64,000 bases of DNA. Source: Acidobacteriota bacterium. GTDB lineage: Bacteria > Acidobacteriota > Vicinamibacteria > Vicinamibacterales > CAVVIG01. Every line of letters begins with the position of its first letter. The first letter of the stretch is position 1. Positions 17,797 through 28,003 of this stretch are shown here, one piece after another. Under the pieces are notes generated by a model. That model made no database searches and was not told the origin of the DNA. It saw only the letters and a program-made list of their open reading frames with translations. The stretch is from NCBI GenBank assembly GCA_003222395.1, contig QHWB01000052.1:124001-188000 (forward strand), read 5' to 3'. The translations under genes and the position numbers were made by a program.

Positions 17797-17876
17797 CGCC
17801 CTTCATCCTCTCGTGGCGCGGAGCACGCCGGCAAACATTGGCTCTGCGGTTCTCTGCGTGCTCCGCGGTCGCATTT

Positions 17877-20800
17877 CTAGAACTCGACTTTGGCGCCAAA
17901 CTGCCACTGTCTGGCCGTCCCGACGATTGTCGTGATCTGCCCCGCGTTTGTCACGCGGCCCGATGCGTTGAAGACCGTCGTCTGCGGAAGGCCGAAGTTG
18001 ACGTGGTTGGTGATGTTGAATCCTTCCGCGCGCAGCTGGATGCGGCGGCCGCCCGGCATCGGCACGTTCTTGAAGAACGCCATGTCCCACGAGCCGAATC
18101 CCGGGCCGATGATCGTGTTGCGCGGCACGTTGCCGAACGTCCCCGCCGCCGGCAGCGAGAAGCAGTCGGGATCGAAGTAGGTATCGGCGCCGCCGAGCAC
18201 CGGGTCGAGCGAGCAGCCGCTGACCAGATCGGGGCGCTGCCCCGCGCCGCCCGAGCGCGGCAGCGCGCGCGCGCGATCGAATCCGAGCACCGGTGTGAAC
18301 GGAATTCCCGACCGCACGGTGAGGATGCTCGACAGCTGCCATCCCTGCGCGAGCGCGCGGGCGATGCCGCCGAGCGAGCTTCCGACCGGAATCTCCCACG
18401 TCGCGTTGAACACGAAGTTGTGGCGGATGTCGAAGTCCGAGAGCCCCTTGTTGTCCATCGGATCGAACGCGTAACGCGGCTGGAAGCTGTTGTCGAAGTC
18501 GGCGCTGCCGATCGCTTGCGATCCGAGATCCTCGGACTTGCCGAGCGTGTACGACGCTTGCAGCGCGACGCCGGCGTTGAAGCGCCGGCTGGCGCCGACG
18601 ATCAGTCCTTTGTACCAGGACAGGCCGTCGCTGATGCGCAGGCGCATGCTGCCGAAGTTCGGATTGCGCCGCGTGCTGCCGACCGGGAAGAAGTAGCTGC
18701 CGTCAGAGAGGATCTGCGCAATCGCCTGGTTGTACTCGACGTTGCGGATCTGGCGATAGCCGCGCGAGCCGACGAAGCCGGCGGTCACGATCGTCCGGCC
18801 CGCGAGCTCGCGTTGGTACGTCAGGTTGTATTGGAGGCGGTAGGGATTACGGACGTTGTAGTCGACGAGATCGAGGCGCAGCAGCGACGCCGCGCCGGAG
18901 ACCGGCGCCGTCGGGAACGTCGGATTCGCCGGGTTGATCAGGTTGTAGTACGGCGGCGTGCGGTTGCCGTACGCGCGGTACACATTGCTGAGGATCGGTT
19001 CGAAGAACAGGCCGGCGCCTCCGTGGAGCGCGTTCTTGCCGTCGTCGGTGATCTCCCACGCGAAGCCGGTGCGCGGCGCGACGTTCTTGAAGGATGGATT
19101 CCTGAAGATCGGCCCGCCCGCCAACGTAGTCCCCTGAAGGTCCGGCATGCGCGCTTCACGTCCGTCGAGCTCGTGCGGCGTGGTGAAGAACTCGTAGCGG
19201 ACGCCCATGTTCACCGTCAGGTTGCGCTTCGCCGTCCAGTCGTCCTGCACGTAGAGGCCGACGAGGTCCTGACGCCAGCGGCGAGCGGTCGTCGATCCCG
19301 GCGACTGCCCCTCGTAGGCGTTCGGCCGGTTCAGGACGAAATTCTCGAGCGACGTGAACGTGTAGTTGCCGCCGAGGTCGAACGACGAGTCCTGATCGTT
19401 CATGTAGCGCGTGAAGTTGACGCCCGTCTTCACGTTGTGGCTGCTGTAGGACCAGATGAAGTTGTCGATGACCTGCAGGCTCTTCAGATCGACGAACGTG
19501 GGCGTGTTCGTATCGGGCCCGAGCGGCGTGAGGCTCGAGATCGCGATGTTGCCGAGGCGCGTGCCCGGCACGAAGAACAGCTTCGGGTCGAACGCGGCCC
19601 TCTCGATGTTGTCGGTCGCTTCGTACGCGCGGTTCCACGCCACCTTCGCCACGTTGAGCAGGTTCGCGCGGACGATCCACTTGTGCTCGGCGACGAACGA
19701 CTGCGACTTCGTGCGCGTATCGGTCGTCCACAGCGGAATCGCCTGATCCTGATCGACCTGCGCCTTGTCCCACGAGTACCGCGCTGAAAGCGTGTGCGCC
19801 GCCGTCACGGTGTGATCGATCTTGCCGAGCGCGTAGTTTTCGTTCGTCGGCGACGTGACCTGCACGGAGTACAAACCGGTGGCGCCGGTCTCCCTGCCGT
19901 TCGGCTCCGGATACAGGAGCAGGTACGGTTTCGTGGCCGGATTGATGTCGGTCCGCGCCCGCGTCGCGCGGCTTGGCACCGTCGCGATCGTCGTCACACC
20001 GCGATCCTGCCGCAGCCCTTCGTAGCTGCCAAAGAAGAACGTCCGGTCCCTGGCGATCGGGCCGCCGAGGTACCCGCCGAACTGATTTCGCTCGAGCGGC
20101 GGAATGTCCTGATTCGGATCGTCGAAGAACGTGCGCGAGTCGAACCGGCTGTCGCGGTTGAATTCGAACGCCGTGCCCTTGATCGCGTTCGTCCCCGACC
20201 GCGTGACGGCGGTGACGATGCCGCCGGTGCTGCGCCCGTACTCGGCGCTGTAGTTGTTGACGAGCACCTGGAACTCGCGGACGGTTTCGACGCCGAGGAG
20301 CCCTCCGGCGGCGCTGCCCGGCGATCCGTTGCCCTGCGTGTTCGAATCGGTGCCGTCGATCTGATAGCTGATCTGGTTCGGGCGCGCGCCGGCGATCGAC
20401 ACCTGCGTGCCCATGCCGCGGTCGACCTGCTGCTGCGTGCTCGGCGACGCGGTGACGCCCGGCTGCAGCAGCGTGAGCTGGCTGAAGTCGCGTCCGTTCA
20501 GCGGCAGCTCACGAATCTGTTTCTCGTCGACGAGCGCGGCGACCGACGACTGCCGCGTGTTCACCATCGACGCCTCGGCGGTGACGATGACCTGCTCGTC
20601 GATGCCGCCCACCTTCAGCCGCACGTTGACGACGGCGTCCTGACCGATGGTCAGCGGCACGTCCGCGAGCCGGGCGGTGCGGAAGCCCTGGAGCTCCACC
20701 GTCACTTCGTAATCGCCGGGCGCGAGCTGCTGCGCGCGGTAGCGGCCGGCGCCGTCGGCGACGAGCACGCGCTTCTGGTCGGTGTCGGCGTCGCGAATCG

Positions 20801-20942
20801 TGACGGTCGCGCCCGGCAGCGCGGCGCCCGTCTCGTCGGTGACGAATCCGGAAATCGATCCCGTCGTGCCCTGGGCGTCGAGTCCCGCGCGCGCGAGCGT
20901 TGCGACGAGGGCCGCCGCCGTCCAGATCCTGCTCCGCGTCAT
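17877..20942 (-). CDS. Oar-type TonB-dependent receptor with N-terminal carboxypeptidase regulatory-like domain
   Basis: The 1021-residue protein has a signal peptide ending DAQ, then the regulatory-like beta-sandwich (TGSISGFVTDETGAALPGAT). The plug follows, with RELPLNGRDFSQLTLLQPGV and GRSTGGIVTAVTRSGTNAIK, and then a long outer-membrane barrel ending QFGAKVEF with a C-terminal Phe. Members import or bind large substrates at the outer membrane with TonB energy; substrate unknown. The ATG is preceded by GGAGGTTCCACGCT. It is divergent from the receptor at 21059, with 116 bases between the two starts probably holding both promoters. Confidence 0.93.
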   Translation of the reverse strand: MTRSRIWTAAALVATLARAGLDAQGTTGSISGFVTDETGAALPGATVTIRDADTDQKRVLVADGAGRYRAQQLAPGDYEVTVELQGFRTARLADVPLTIGQDAVVNVRLKVGGIDEQVIVTAEASMVNTRQSSVAALVDEKQIRELPLNGRDFSQLTLLQPGVTASPSTQQQVDRGMGTQVSIAGARPNQISYQIDGTDSNTQGNGSPGSAAGGLLGVETVREFQVLVNNYSAEYGRSTGGIVTAVTRSGTNAIKGTAFEFNRDSRFDSRTFFDDPNQDIPPLERNQFGGYLGGPIARDRTFFFGSYEGLRQDRGVTTIATVPSRATRARTDINPATKPYLLLYPEPNGRETGATGLYSVQVTSPTNENYALGKIDHTVTAAHTLSARYSWDKAQVDQDQAIPLWTTDTRTKSQSFVAEHKWIVRANLLNVAKVAWNRAYEATDNIERAAFDPKLFFVPGTRLGNIAISSLTPLGPDTNTPTFVDLKSLQVIDNFIWSYSSHNVKTGVNFTRYMNDQDSSFDLGGNYTFTSLENFVLNRPNAYEGQSPGSTTARRWRQDLVGLYVQDDWTAKRNLTVNMGVRYEFFTTPHELDGREARMPDLQGTTLAGGPIFRNPSFKNVAPRTGFAWEITDDGKNALHGGAGLFFEPILSNVYRAYGNRTPPYYNLINPANPTFPTAPVSGAASLLRLDLVDYNVRNPYRLQYNLTYQRELAGRTIVTAGFVGSRGYRQIRNVEYNQAIAQILSDGSYFFPVGSTRRNPNFGSMRLRISDGLSWYKGLIVGASRRFNAGVALQASYTLGKSEDLGSQAIGSADFDNSFQPRYAFDPMDNKGLSDFDIRHNFVFNATWEIPVGSSLGGIARALAQGWQLSSILTVRSGIPFTPVLGFDRARALPRSGGAGQRPDLVSGCSLDPVLGGADTYFDPDCFSLPAAGTFGNVPRNTIIGPGFGSWDMAFFKNVPMPGGRRIQLRAEGFNITNHVNFGLPQTTVFNASGRVTNAGQITTIVGTARQWQFGAKVEF

Positions 20943-21058
20943 AGCGTGGAACCTCCCCGGCTGAAGGTCAGACCATTGCCGGTGCAGCGTGCGGCGCGGC
21001 GCGGCGCGAAGTCAAGGGAAAAGTGATATGTTGTCGCGACGAGCGGGAGGTCTCACAG

Positions 21059-24000
21059 ATGCGTGCGTGCCTCGTAGCGTTCCTCGTTCTCGTCCTCGCC
21101 TCGACCGCCGTCGCACAGATCACTTCAGCGACGATCTCCGGCACCGTCAAGGATCAGACGCAAGGCGTACTGCCCGGCGTCGACGTCGTCGTCAAGAACG
21201 TCGATACCGGATTGACGCGCTCGGCCGTCACCGACGGCAGCGGCTACTTCACGATCCCCGGATTGCCGCCCGGCGCGTACGAGACGCGCGCCAGCCTGCA
21301 GGGCTTCGGCAGCGTCGTCGAACGAGTGACGCTCGCCGTGGCGCAGGAAGCCGGCCTGAGCCTCACACTGAAGGTGACCGGCACGGAAGAGTCGATCATC
21401 GTCGTCGGAACCGCGGCCATCGTCGACACGCGGAGCGCGGCGATGTCGGCCGTCGTGACGGAGAAGACGATCTCCGAGCTGCCGCTGAACGGCCGCAACT
21501 ACATCGACCTCGCGCTGCTGCAGCCGGGCGTCAACAGCTTCAGCGAGAAGGACAGCACGTCGTCATCGAACCGCGGGACGAAGCTGAACATCAACGGCAT
21601 GAGCTTCCGATCGAACAGCTATCTGCTCGACGGGGCGAACATGAGGGGGTACGCGGGTACGGCGACGGTCTCCGCCGCCGAGACGACGCTGGGGGTCGAC
21701 ACGATCATGGAATTTCGCGTCGTCACCAACGCCTACTCGGCCGATTACGGCCGCGCGATGGGCGGCGTGATCAGCCTCGTGACGAAGAGCGGCACGAACC
21801 ACGTCCGCGGCTCGGGCTTCGAGTTCTTCCGCGACAGCGCGATGGACGCGCGCAACTTCTTCGATCGGGGCGACGATCCGCCGCCGTTCACGCGCCATCA
21901 GTTCGGAGCGAGCTTCGGTGGTCCGCTGCAGAAGGACCGGCTCTTCTTCTTCGGCGGCGTCGAGCGGCTGCAGGAGGATCTCGGCATCACGACGACTTCG
22001 TTCGTGCCGACCGACGCCGCGCGATCGGGTGCGCTCTTTCCGATCAATCCGATCGTGGCGCCGTACCTGAAGCTGTTCCCGGCGGCGAACGCCGGCGACG
22101 CGAGCGCCGCGCAGGGCATCGGCATCTTCACCTACGAGAAGAACCAGCCGACGCGCGAGAACTTCTACCAGGGACGCTTCGACTACACGTTCAGCGATAC
22201 CGACTCGGTGTTTGCGCGATACACGTACGACGGCGCCGACCAGAGCGTCACTGCCGGATTTCCGGACTACGGCACCGATTCGGTGTCGCGCAATCAGTTC
22301 TTCACGACCGAGTACAAACGGATCTTCAGTCCCGCGATTCTCAACACGGCGCGCTTCTCGCACAGCCGGCTCCGCTTCGAGCAGCTGCCCGCCTTCCTCT
22401 CCGCGCCCGACCTCTCGTTCATCGCGGGCCAGGATCTGATGGGCGTGATCAGCATCAACGGTTTCACGTCGATCGGCGGAACGAGCAACAACCCGTCGAC
22501 GAACAACAGCTTCTACTGGACGTTCAGCGACGATCTTTCTTACGTGAAGGGACGCCATCTGCTGAAGGCGGGAGCGCTCGCCGAGCACCTGCGGACGAAC
22601 AAGCTCACGGCGACCAACATCCGCGGCAGCTACACGTTCGCGAACCTTCGGTCGTTCCTCGCCGGCACGCCGACGCGCTTCGTCGGCGTACCGCCGGGCG
22701 CACAGCTCGAGCGCGTCCGGCCCAATACGCTGTTCGGCGCGTACGTGCAGGACGATTACCGGGCGACCGACCGGCTCACGCTGAACCTCGGCCTGCGATA
22801 CGAGTTCTATACGATTCCGGCGGAAGCCAACGGGCTCGACACCACGCTGCGCGACATCGTCAACGATCGATCGTTCACGGTCGGCCCGCCGTTCGCTAGA
22901 AATCCGTCGCTCGGCAACATCGCGCCACGCCTCGGCTTCGCGTGGGATGCGACCGGCGACGGCAAGACCGCCATCCGCGGCGGCGCCGGTCTGTATCACG
23001 ACACCGACGGCCCGTTCAACAGCGCCTTCGGCATCGCGTCGTTCTCGCCGCCGTTCGCCGCAACGGCGACGATCAACAATCCGACGTTCCCGCGTCCTGC
23101 CTCGCTGACCGCCGGCGCGGCGAGCGCGCGCACGCTCGATTACAACATCAAGCAACCGTACGGCGTCACGTTCAATGTGAATCTGCAGCGCGAGCTGGCG
23201 GGACACATCACCGCCACGATCGGATATGCCGGCTCGCGCGCCTACAACTTGATGAGCGCCGTCGAAGCCAACCCGGTCGTGCCGGTCATCCAGGCCGACG
23301 GTGCGAAATTCTTCGCCGCGGGCGCCCCGCGCCGCAACACCGCCTTCGGTCCGATCGACTACCGCACCAACGGCGGCCACTCGGAATACAACTCGCTGCA
23401 GCTCAGCGCGCAGAAGCGCTTCAGCCGGCGCTACCAGCTGCAGGCGTCCTACACGCTCGCCAAGTCGATGGACAACCTGCAGGCGCAGTTGAACGCCGAC
23501 GTGAACAACGCGTCGGTGTATCCGCAGGATCCGTACGATCGCGACATCGACTGGGCCCGTTCCGACTTCGACGTGCGCCACGTCTTCCAGGCGAACTTCG
23601 TCTGGGATGTGCCGGGCCGCGAGGGGTCGGCGCTGCTCGACGGGTGGCAGTTCAACGGCATCGTCACGCTCCGCGGCGGCGTGCCGTTCACGGCGGCGCT
23701 CGGCGGGACGAACTGGTCGCGATCGGGCAACACGTCGGGTGAGGATCGTCCGAATCTCAAGCCGGGTGTGAACCCCGACGCGATCGTCCTCGGCGATCCG
23801 GATCACTACTTCGATACGTCTGCGTTCGTGCTTCCGCCGCAGGGCACGTTCGGGGATGCCGGACGGAACACCTTGACCGGCCCGAGCTACGCGATGACGA
23901 ACGTGTCGTTCGTGAAGAACACGAGGATCGGCGCGCTCGGCGGCGGCGGTCAGCTGCAGCTGCGGCTGGAGCTCTTCAATCTCCTGAACCGCGCGAATTT

Positions 24001-24130
24001 CGCGACGCCCGATCGCGTCGTGTTCGCCGCCGCGTCGCCGACCGAGACGGCGCTGCCGACGGCGGGCCGCATCACGCGCACCGTGACGTCGTCGAGACAA
24101 GTGCAGCTCGCGGCGAAGATTCTCTTCTGA
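21059..24130 (+). CDS. Oar-type TonB-dependent receptor
   Basis: This receptor has 1023 residues. The ATG at 21059 sits 8 bases after GGGAGG and gives an ideal signal peptide (MRACLVAFLVLVLASTAVAQ); an upstream in-frame ATG at 21023 is less likely. The regulatory-like domain (ATISGTVKDQTQGVLPGVDV), plug (SELPLNGRNYIDLALLQPGV; GRAMGGVISLVTKSGTNHVR) and barrel ending LAAKILF are all present. It is followed after 12 bases by the copy 2 beta-propeller gene and then a hydrolase, a likely operon for uptake and handling of an extracellular substrate. Confidence 0.93.
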   Translation: MRACLVAFLVLVLASTAVAQITSATISGTVKDQTQGVLPGVDVVVKNVDTGLTRSAVTDGSGYFTIPGLPPGAYETRASLQGFGSVVERVTLAVAQEAGLSLTLKVTGTEESIIVVGTAAIVDTRSAAMSAVVTEKTISELPLNGRNYIDLALLQPGVNSFSEKDSTSSSNRGTKLNINGMSFRSNSYLLDGANMRGYAGTATVSAAETTLGVDTIMEFRVVTNAYSADYGRAMGGVISLVTKSGTNHVRGSGFEFFRDSAMDARNFFDRGDDPPPFTRHQFGASFGGPLQKDRLFFFGGVERLQEDLGITTTSFVPTDAARSGALFPINPIVAPYLKLFPAANAGDASAAQGIGIFTYEKNQPTRENFYQGRFDYTFSDTDSVFARYTYDGADQSVTAGFPDYGTDSVSRNQFFTTEYKRIFSPAILNTARFSHSRLRFEQLPAFLSAPDLSFIAGQDLMGVISINGFTSIGGTSNNPSTNNSFYWTFSDDLSYVKGRHLLKAGALAEHLRTNKLTATNIRGSYTFANLRSFLAGTPTRFVGVPPGAQLERVRPNTLFGAYVQDDYRATDRLTLNLGLRYEFYTIPAEANGLDTTLRDIVNDRSFTVGPPFARNPSLGNIAPRLGFAWDATGDGKTAIRGGAGLYHDTDGPFNSAFGIASFSPPFAATATINNPTFPRPASLTAGAASARTLDYNIKQPYGVTFNVNLQRELAGHITATIGYAGSRAYNLMSAVEANPVVPVIQADGAKFFAAGAPRRNTAFGPIDYRTNGGHSEYNSLQLSAQKRFSRRYQLQASYTLAKSMDNLQAQLNADVNNASVYPQDPYDRDIDWARSDFDVRHVFQANFVWDVPGREGSALLDGWQFNGIVTLRGGVPFTAALGGTNWSRSGNTSGEDRPNLKPGVNPDAIVLGDPDHYFDTSAFVLPPQGTFGDAGRNTLTGPSYAMTNVSFVKNTRIGALGGGGQLQLRLELFNLLNRANFATPDRVVFAAASPTETALPTAGRITRTVTSSRQVQLAAKILF

Positions 24131-24142
24131 CACAGGACTCAT

Positions 24143-26353
24143 ATGCGCAGAGTCATCATCGCAACCGCCGGACTCATGCTGCTGTCGATCGGCAGCTTCA
24201 GGACCGGCGATTCCGCCCGCGAGGGGACGATTTGCCCTGTTCCCTCTTCGTCGATGTCGGAGGCGAGGCTGCTGGCGCTCGAGCGCGAGAACGGCTGTCT
24301 CGACGAGATGGAAGCGGACGACGCGCCGTCGTGGCCGCCGGGCTGGGACAAAGCGACCATCGCGGGCGGCGACGTGCCGCCGGTGCGCGTGGTCTCCGAT
24401 CCGTACCCGACGCTGCACAGCGTCGTCGTCGACGCCGAGCGCGACAAGGTCTTCATGAGCGATCCGAACCGTCATGCGCTCTGGTCGTACGACCGGCTCT
24501 CTGCGTCGAAGGGCAGGGAAATGATCGAGCCGCTGACCGGCATCCGCGGCCCGTCGACCGGCATGATGTTCATCGCCGCGGTGACGCTCGATCGCGAGAA
24601 GCAGGAAATCTACACGGTCGACAACGATATCGGCGACCGCATGATGGTGTTCCCGTACGACGCGGACGGCAACGTCAAGCCGAAGCGCGTGCTCGACGTG
24701 CCGCACCAGGCCTGGGGCATCTCGATCAGCGAAGAACGGAACGAGTTCGCGATCTCGGTCGAGTCGCCGCGCGAGATCGTCATCTACCCGAAGGGCGCCG
24801 AAGGACGCGCGCAGCCGCTGCGAACGATCCGCGGTCCGAAAACCGGCCTCGGCGATCCGCACGGCGTGTTCCTCGACGGCCAGAACAACGAGATCGTCGT
24901 CGCCAACCACGGGAACCAGGGCGGCCGCCAGCCGCCGCCCGGCGACGCGCCGCCGCGGCAAAGGGGCGTGCGTGCTGCGGAGCCGCCGCCGATCGTCGGC
25001 GGCCGGTTCGACGAGCCGTCGATCTCGGTCTACAACGCCGACGCGAAAGGGGACGTCGCGCCGATCCGCAAAATCCAGGGCGCGAAGACCGGCCTGAACT
25101 GGCCGATGGCGATCGACGTCGACCGCAACCGAAACGAGATCGCCGTCGCCAACAACGGCGACAGCTCCATCCGCATCTTCCGTCGGACCGACACCGGCGA
25201 CGTGGCGCCGGTCCGCATCATCAAAGGGCCGCGCACCGGCATCGCCGGGCCGATGGGCGTCGCCTACGATTCGAAGAACAGCGAGATCTGGGTCGCGAAC
25301 TACGGCGATCACACCGCGCAGGTGTTTCCGATCACCGCGAACGGCAACGTCGCGCCGAAGCGCACCCTGCGAAATGCTCCCGGCGGCTCGCCGACCGTCG
25401 GCTTCGGCAATCCCGGAGCGGTCGCGTACGACTCGAAGCGCGACGAGATCCTGGTGCCGAATTGAGTGAGCGAGCCGAGAATCTCGGCGTTTGCCAGGTT
25501 GGCAAACGGAAATGCGGATCCAACGCGGGTGATTTCAGGACAGCAGTCGCGCCTCAGCCGGACGATGCACGGGATCTTCTACGACGACGTCCACGACGAG
25601 ATCGTCGTCCCCGTCGCTCTCGGCGGCGCGGTGTTGACGCTGCCGGGCGATGCCGCCGGCGATGCGCCGCCCAAGCGCGTGCTGCAAGGCCCGAAGACCG
25701 GCATCGTGCAGCCGGACACGATCTACGTCGACCTCAAGCACGACGAACTGATCGTCGAATCGGGCGACGACGCGGTGCTCGTCTTCCCGCGGACGGCGCA
25801 GGGCGACGTGACGCCGAGCCGCCGCATCGGCGGACCGAACTCGGGCGTCAGCAACATCTACGGTCTGGCCGCAGGACGCGATTGCCTCGTCGTCGCCAAC
25901 CGCGTCGACACCGGCGGGCGAGCCTCAGACGACGCCATTCTGGTCTTCAACCGGACGGACAACGGCGATCCGAAGCCGCGCACGAAGATTTCGGGGCCGC
26001 ACACCGGCATCATCAAGATCCGGCAGGTATTCGTCGACGAGGAACGCGGGCTGATCTTCGCGACGATCAAGAACAACTTCGAAGCGTACAACTACGCCGA
26101 CGCGCGGCCATCGCCATGGGATCCGATCAAGACCGGCTTCATCGGCGTGTGGAGCATCGACGACAACGGCGACGTGCCGCCGCGCGGCGTCATCAGGGGA
26201 CCGGCCACCGGACTGGTGTGGCCGGCCGGCGTCGCGATCAATCCGAAGAACCACGAGATCTACGCAATCGACAGCGTGAGCAACGCGCTGTTCATGTTCA
26301 AGATGCCGGAGTTCTTCCTGAAGCTGCCGGGATCCACCGCTGCCGGGAAATGA
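24143..26353 (+). CDS. Secreted NHL-like beta-propeller protein, probable selenoprotein, copy 2 (in-frame TGA at 25463-25465)
   Basis: Decoding the TGA gives 736 residues with the special residue at 441. The N-terminal segment is a signal peptide (MRRVIIATAGLMLLSIGSF). The propeller repeats (EIVVANHGN, EIAVANNGDSSIRIFRRTD, EIWVANYGDHTAQVFPITAN) run up to EILVPN-TGA and continue directly as VSEPRISAFARLANGN, in the same frame, for 295 codons. The TGA-hairpin layout matches copies 1 and 3. The codon after TGA here is GTG, so re-initiation is conceivable only in this copy, but no ribosome site is seen and the product would lack export. The gene begins 12 bases after a TonB receptor and ends 4 bases before a hydrolase start. 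Confidence 0.75.
25489..25507 (+). promoter_or_regulatory. Candidate SECIS-like hairpin of beta-propeller copy 2
   Basis: GTTTGCCA-GGT-TGGCAAAC, an 8-bp stem with loop GGT, starts 24 nt after the TGA. Relative to copies 1 and 3 the only change is the third loop base (C to T), which is silent (CTG to TTG, both Leu) and leaves the stem intact. Confidence 0.7.
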
Positions 26354-26357
26354 CGTG

Positions 26358-27983
26358 ATGAGCGCCTTTCGTGGCCTGGTGATACTTCTATCGCTCGCGT
26401 CCGGCACGGCCGCCGCGCAGGTTCCTGACACGCCGTGCGACAACTTCCTGCTCGCGCCGCGGCAGGTGAAAGGGAAAGCGGTCGGACCGAAGTCGTGCCT
26501 GATGCAGGAGACGAGCGCGACTTACGAGGGGCGCGCGCTGATTCGCCTCGACGTCGGACTCGACGGCACCGTCGACGGGTATCTCGCGAAGGTCGGCAAC
26601 TACAAGGAATACTTCTCGAACTCGCCCGATCTCGTGTTTCCGCAGACGTGGGGGGCGCGCGACATTTTCTTCGGCGTCGCCGCGTACGAGCGCGCGAAGG
26701 GCGCGTCGATGACGATCGTGTTTCCGCGCGATCGGAGCGCGTGGAACGGGAAGATGTGGGTGACCGCGCACGGGCGCGGCACGTCGTTCCAGCAGGGCCA
26801 GCTGAAGGTCTGGAACAGGTACGTGAACCCCGCCAATCCGATCGAGGGGCTCGATCGCTACGACCTGCTGATGGTGGCCAAGGGTTATGCGCTCGTGAAG
26901 ACACGCCGCACGTCGACCGAGGGGCTGGGCGAGATCGTCACGACGCTCGAAGATGGATCGACCGTCGATTACGCGGCGTTCAACGACACGTCCCGCTACA
27001 TCATGGATTTCGCCGACGTGGCGAAGAAGATCGTCGGCGATCGCCTGGGTCAGCCGCCGTCGCGCGTCTACCTGTACGGCCATTCGGCCGGCGCGCGCAT
27101 CGGGCACGCGGCGAACTACGCGCCGGGACTGAACGTCGGTCGCGACGGCAAACGCTTCTTCGACGGCATCCTGGCCGACGATCCCGCGGCGGGCACCTGG
27201 TACCCGGTCGCGATGAAAGACGGCAAGGACGTGCTCTTCTCGACCGACGCCGAAAAGGCCGCGTTCGTGCCGCAGATCGACATCGCGCACCAGATGTACA
27301 ACAACATCTGGGAGCCGAAGCATCCGGCGTGGATGACGGACAGCTATCTTCAGAACAAACGCAACAACGCGCGCATCCTGCGCGACAAGGGCGTCACGAA
27401 GTACCGCATGTACGAGGTGCGCGGCGTCAGCCATGCGGGCGGGGAAAGCGAAGGATGGCGCGGCCAGGTTCTGAACCTCGACCTCGCGAAGGTGATGGAT
27501 CGTTTCATCGACATGATCGATGCGTGGGCCGATCGGGGAGTCGCGCCGCCGCCGACGCATTCGGATTGGGCGCAGCTCGGCGGCGCGAGCCGCGACGGCA
27601 CGATCGAGTACCCGGCGCTCGCGTTTCCGGAAATCGCCTGCCCGCTCGGCGTGTATTTCCCGTTTCCCGAGAGCACGTCGGGCGCCACGTCGTTCGCGGC
27701 GTTCACCGGTGAGGGCCTCGAGCCGCTCGACGGCAAGAAGGTCTTCGTCGACATGAACCGCAACGGCGTGTGGGACCAGCGCGAGACGCCGACGCAGGCG
27801 TGGCGCCGTCTGGGTCTGCTGCAGAAGAACGAAGGGCTCACGCGCGACAAGTACGTCGCGTGCGTGCAGCGCGCCGCCGACCAGCTGCGCGGGGAAGGGT
27901 TTTTCTCCGACAAGACCGCCGCGGCCTACGTCGAGCAGGCGAAGACGGCGGATCTCCAGCCGAAATCACGCGTCAGTCAATGA
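26358..27983 (+). CDS. Secreted alpha/beta hydrolase domain protein
   Basis: The protein is about 541 residues with a signal peptide (LVILLSLASGTAAAQ). The hydrolase core shows MWVTAHGRGTSFQQGQ as the early strand/oxyanion region and RVYLYGHSAGARIGHAANYA as the nucleophile elbow (G-x-S-x-G). A His candidate lies in RGVSHAGGESEGWRGQ, and a C-terminal calcium-like loop DMNRNGVWDQRETP is visible. It resembles the large secreted alpha/beta hydrolase domain proteins of Acidobacteria, probably esterases or related enzymes. It starts 4 bases after the copy 2 beta-propeller stop and is therefore likely co-expressed with it and the TonB receptor. Confidence 0.82.
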   Translation: MSAFRGLVILLSLASGTAAAQVPDTPCDNFLLAPRQVKGKAVGPKSCLMQETSATYEGRALIRLDVGLDGTVDGYLAKVGNYKEYFSNSPDLVFPQTWGARDIFFGVAAYERAKGASMTIVFPRDRSAWNGKMWVTAHGRGTSFQQGQLKVWNRYVNPANPIEGLDRYDLLMVAKGYALVKTRRTSTEGLGEIVTTLEDGSTVDYAAFNDTSRYIMDFADVAKKIVGDRLGQPPSRVYLYGHSAGARIGHAANYAPGLNVGRDGKRFFDGILADDPAAGTWYPVAMKDGKDVLFSTDAEKAAFVPQIDIAHQMYNNIWEPKHPAWMTDSYLQNKRNNARILRDKGVTKYRMYEVRGVSHAGGESEGWRGQVLNLDLAKVMDRFIDMIDAWADRGVAPPPTHSDWAQLGGASRDGTIEYPALAFPEIACPLGVYFPFPESTSGATSFAAFTGEGLEPLDGKKVFVDMNRNGVWDQRETPTQAWRRLGLLQKNEGLTRDKYVACVQRAADQLRGEGFFSDKTAAAYVEQAKTADLQPKSRVSQ

Positions 27984-28003
27984 TCAGTCGCGGAACTTGA
28001 GAC

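Noticed and set aside
25466-26353. The second half of the propeller gene as an independent gene starting at GTG directly after the TGA
   Set aside because: Only copy 2 has GTG there; copies 1 and 3 have GTC. There is no ribosome site, no signal peptide and the propeller repeat continues across the junction. Kept only as an alternative.
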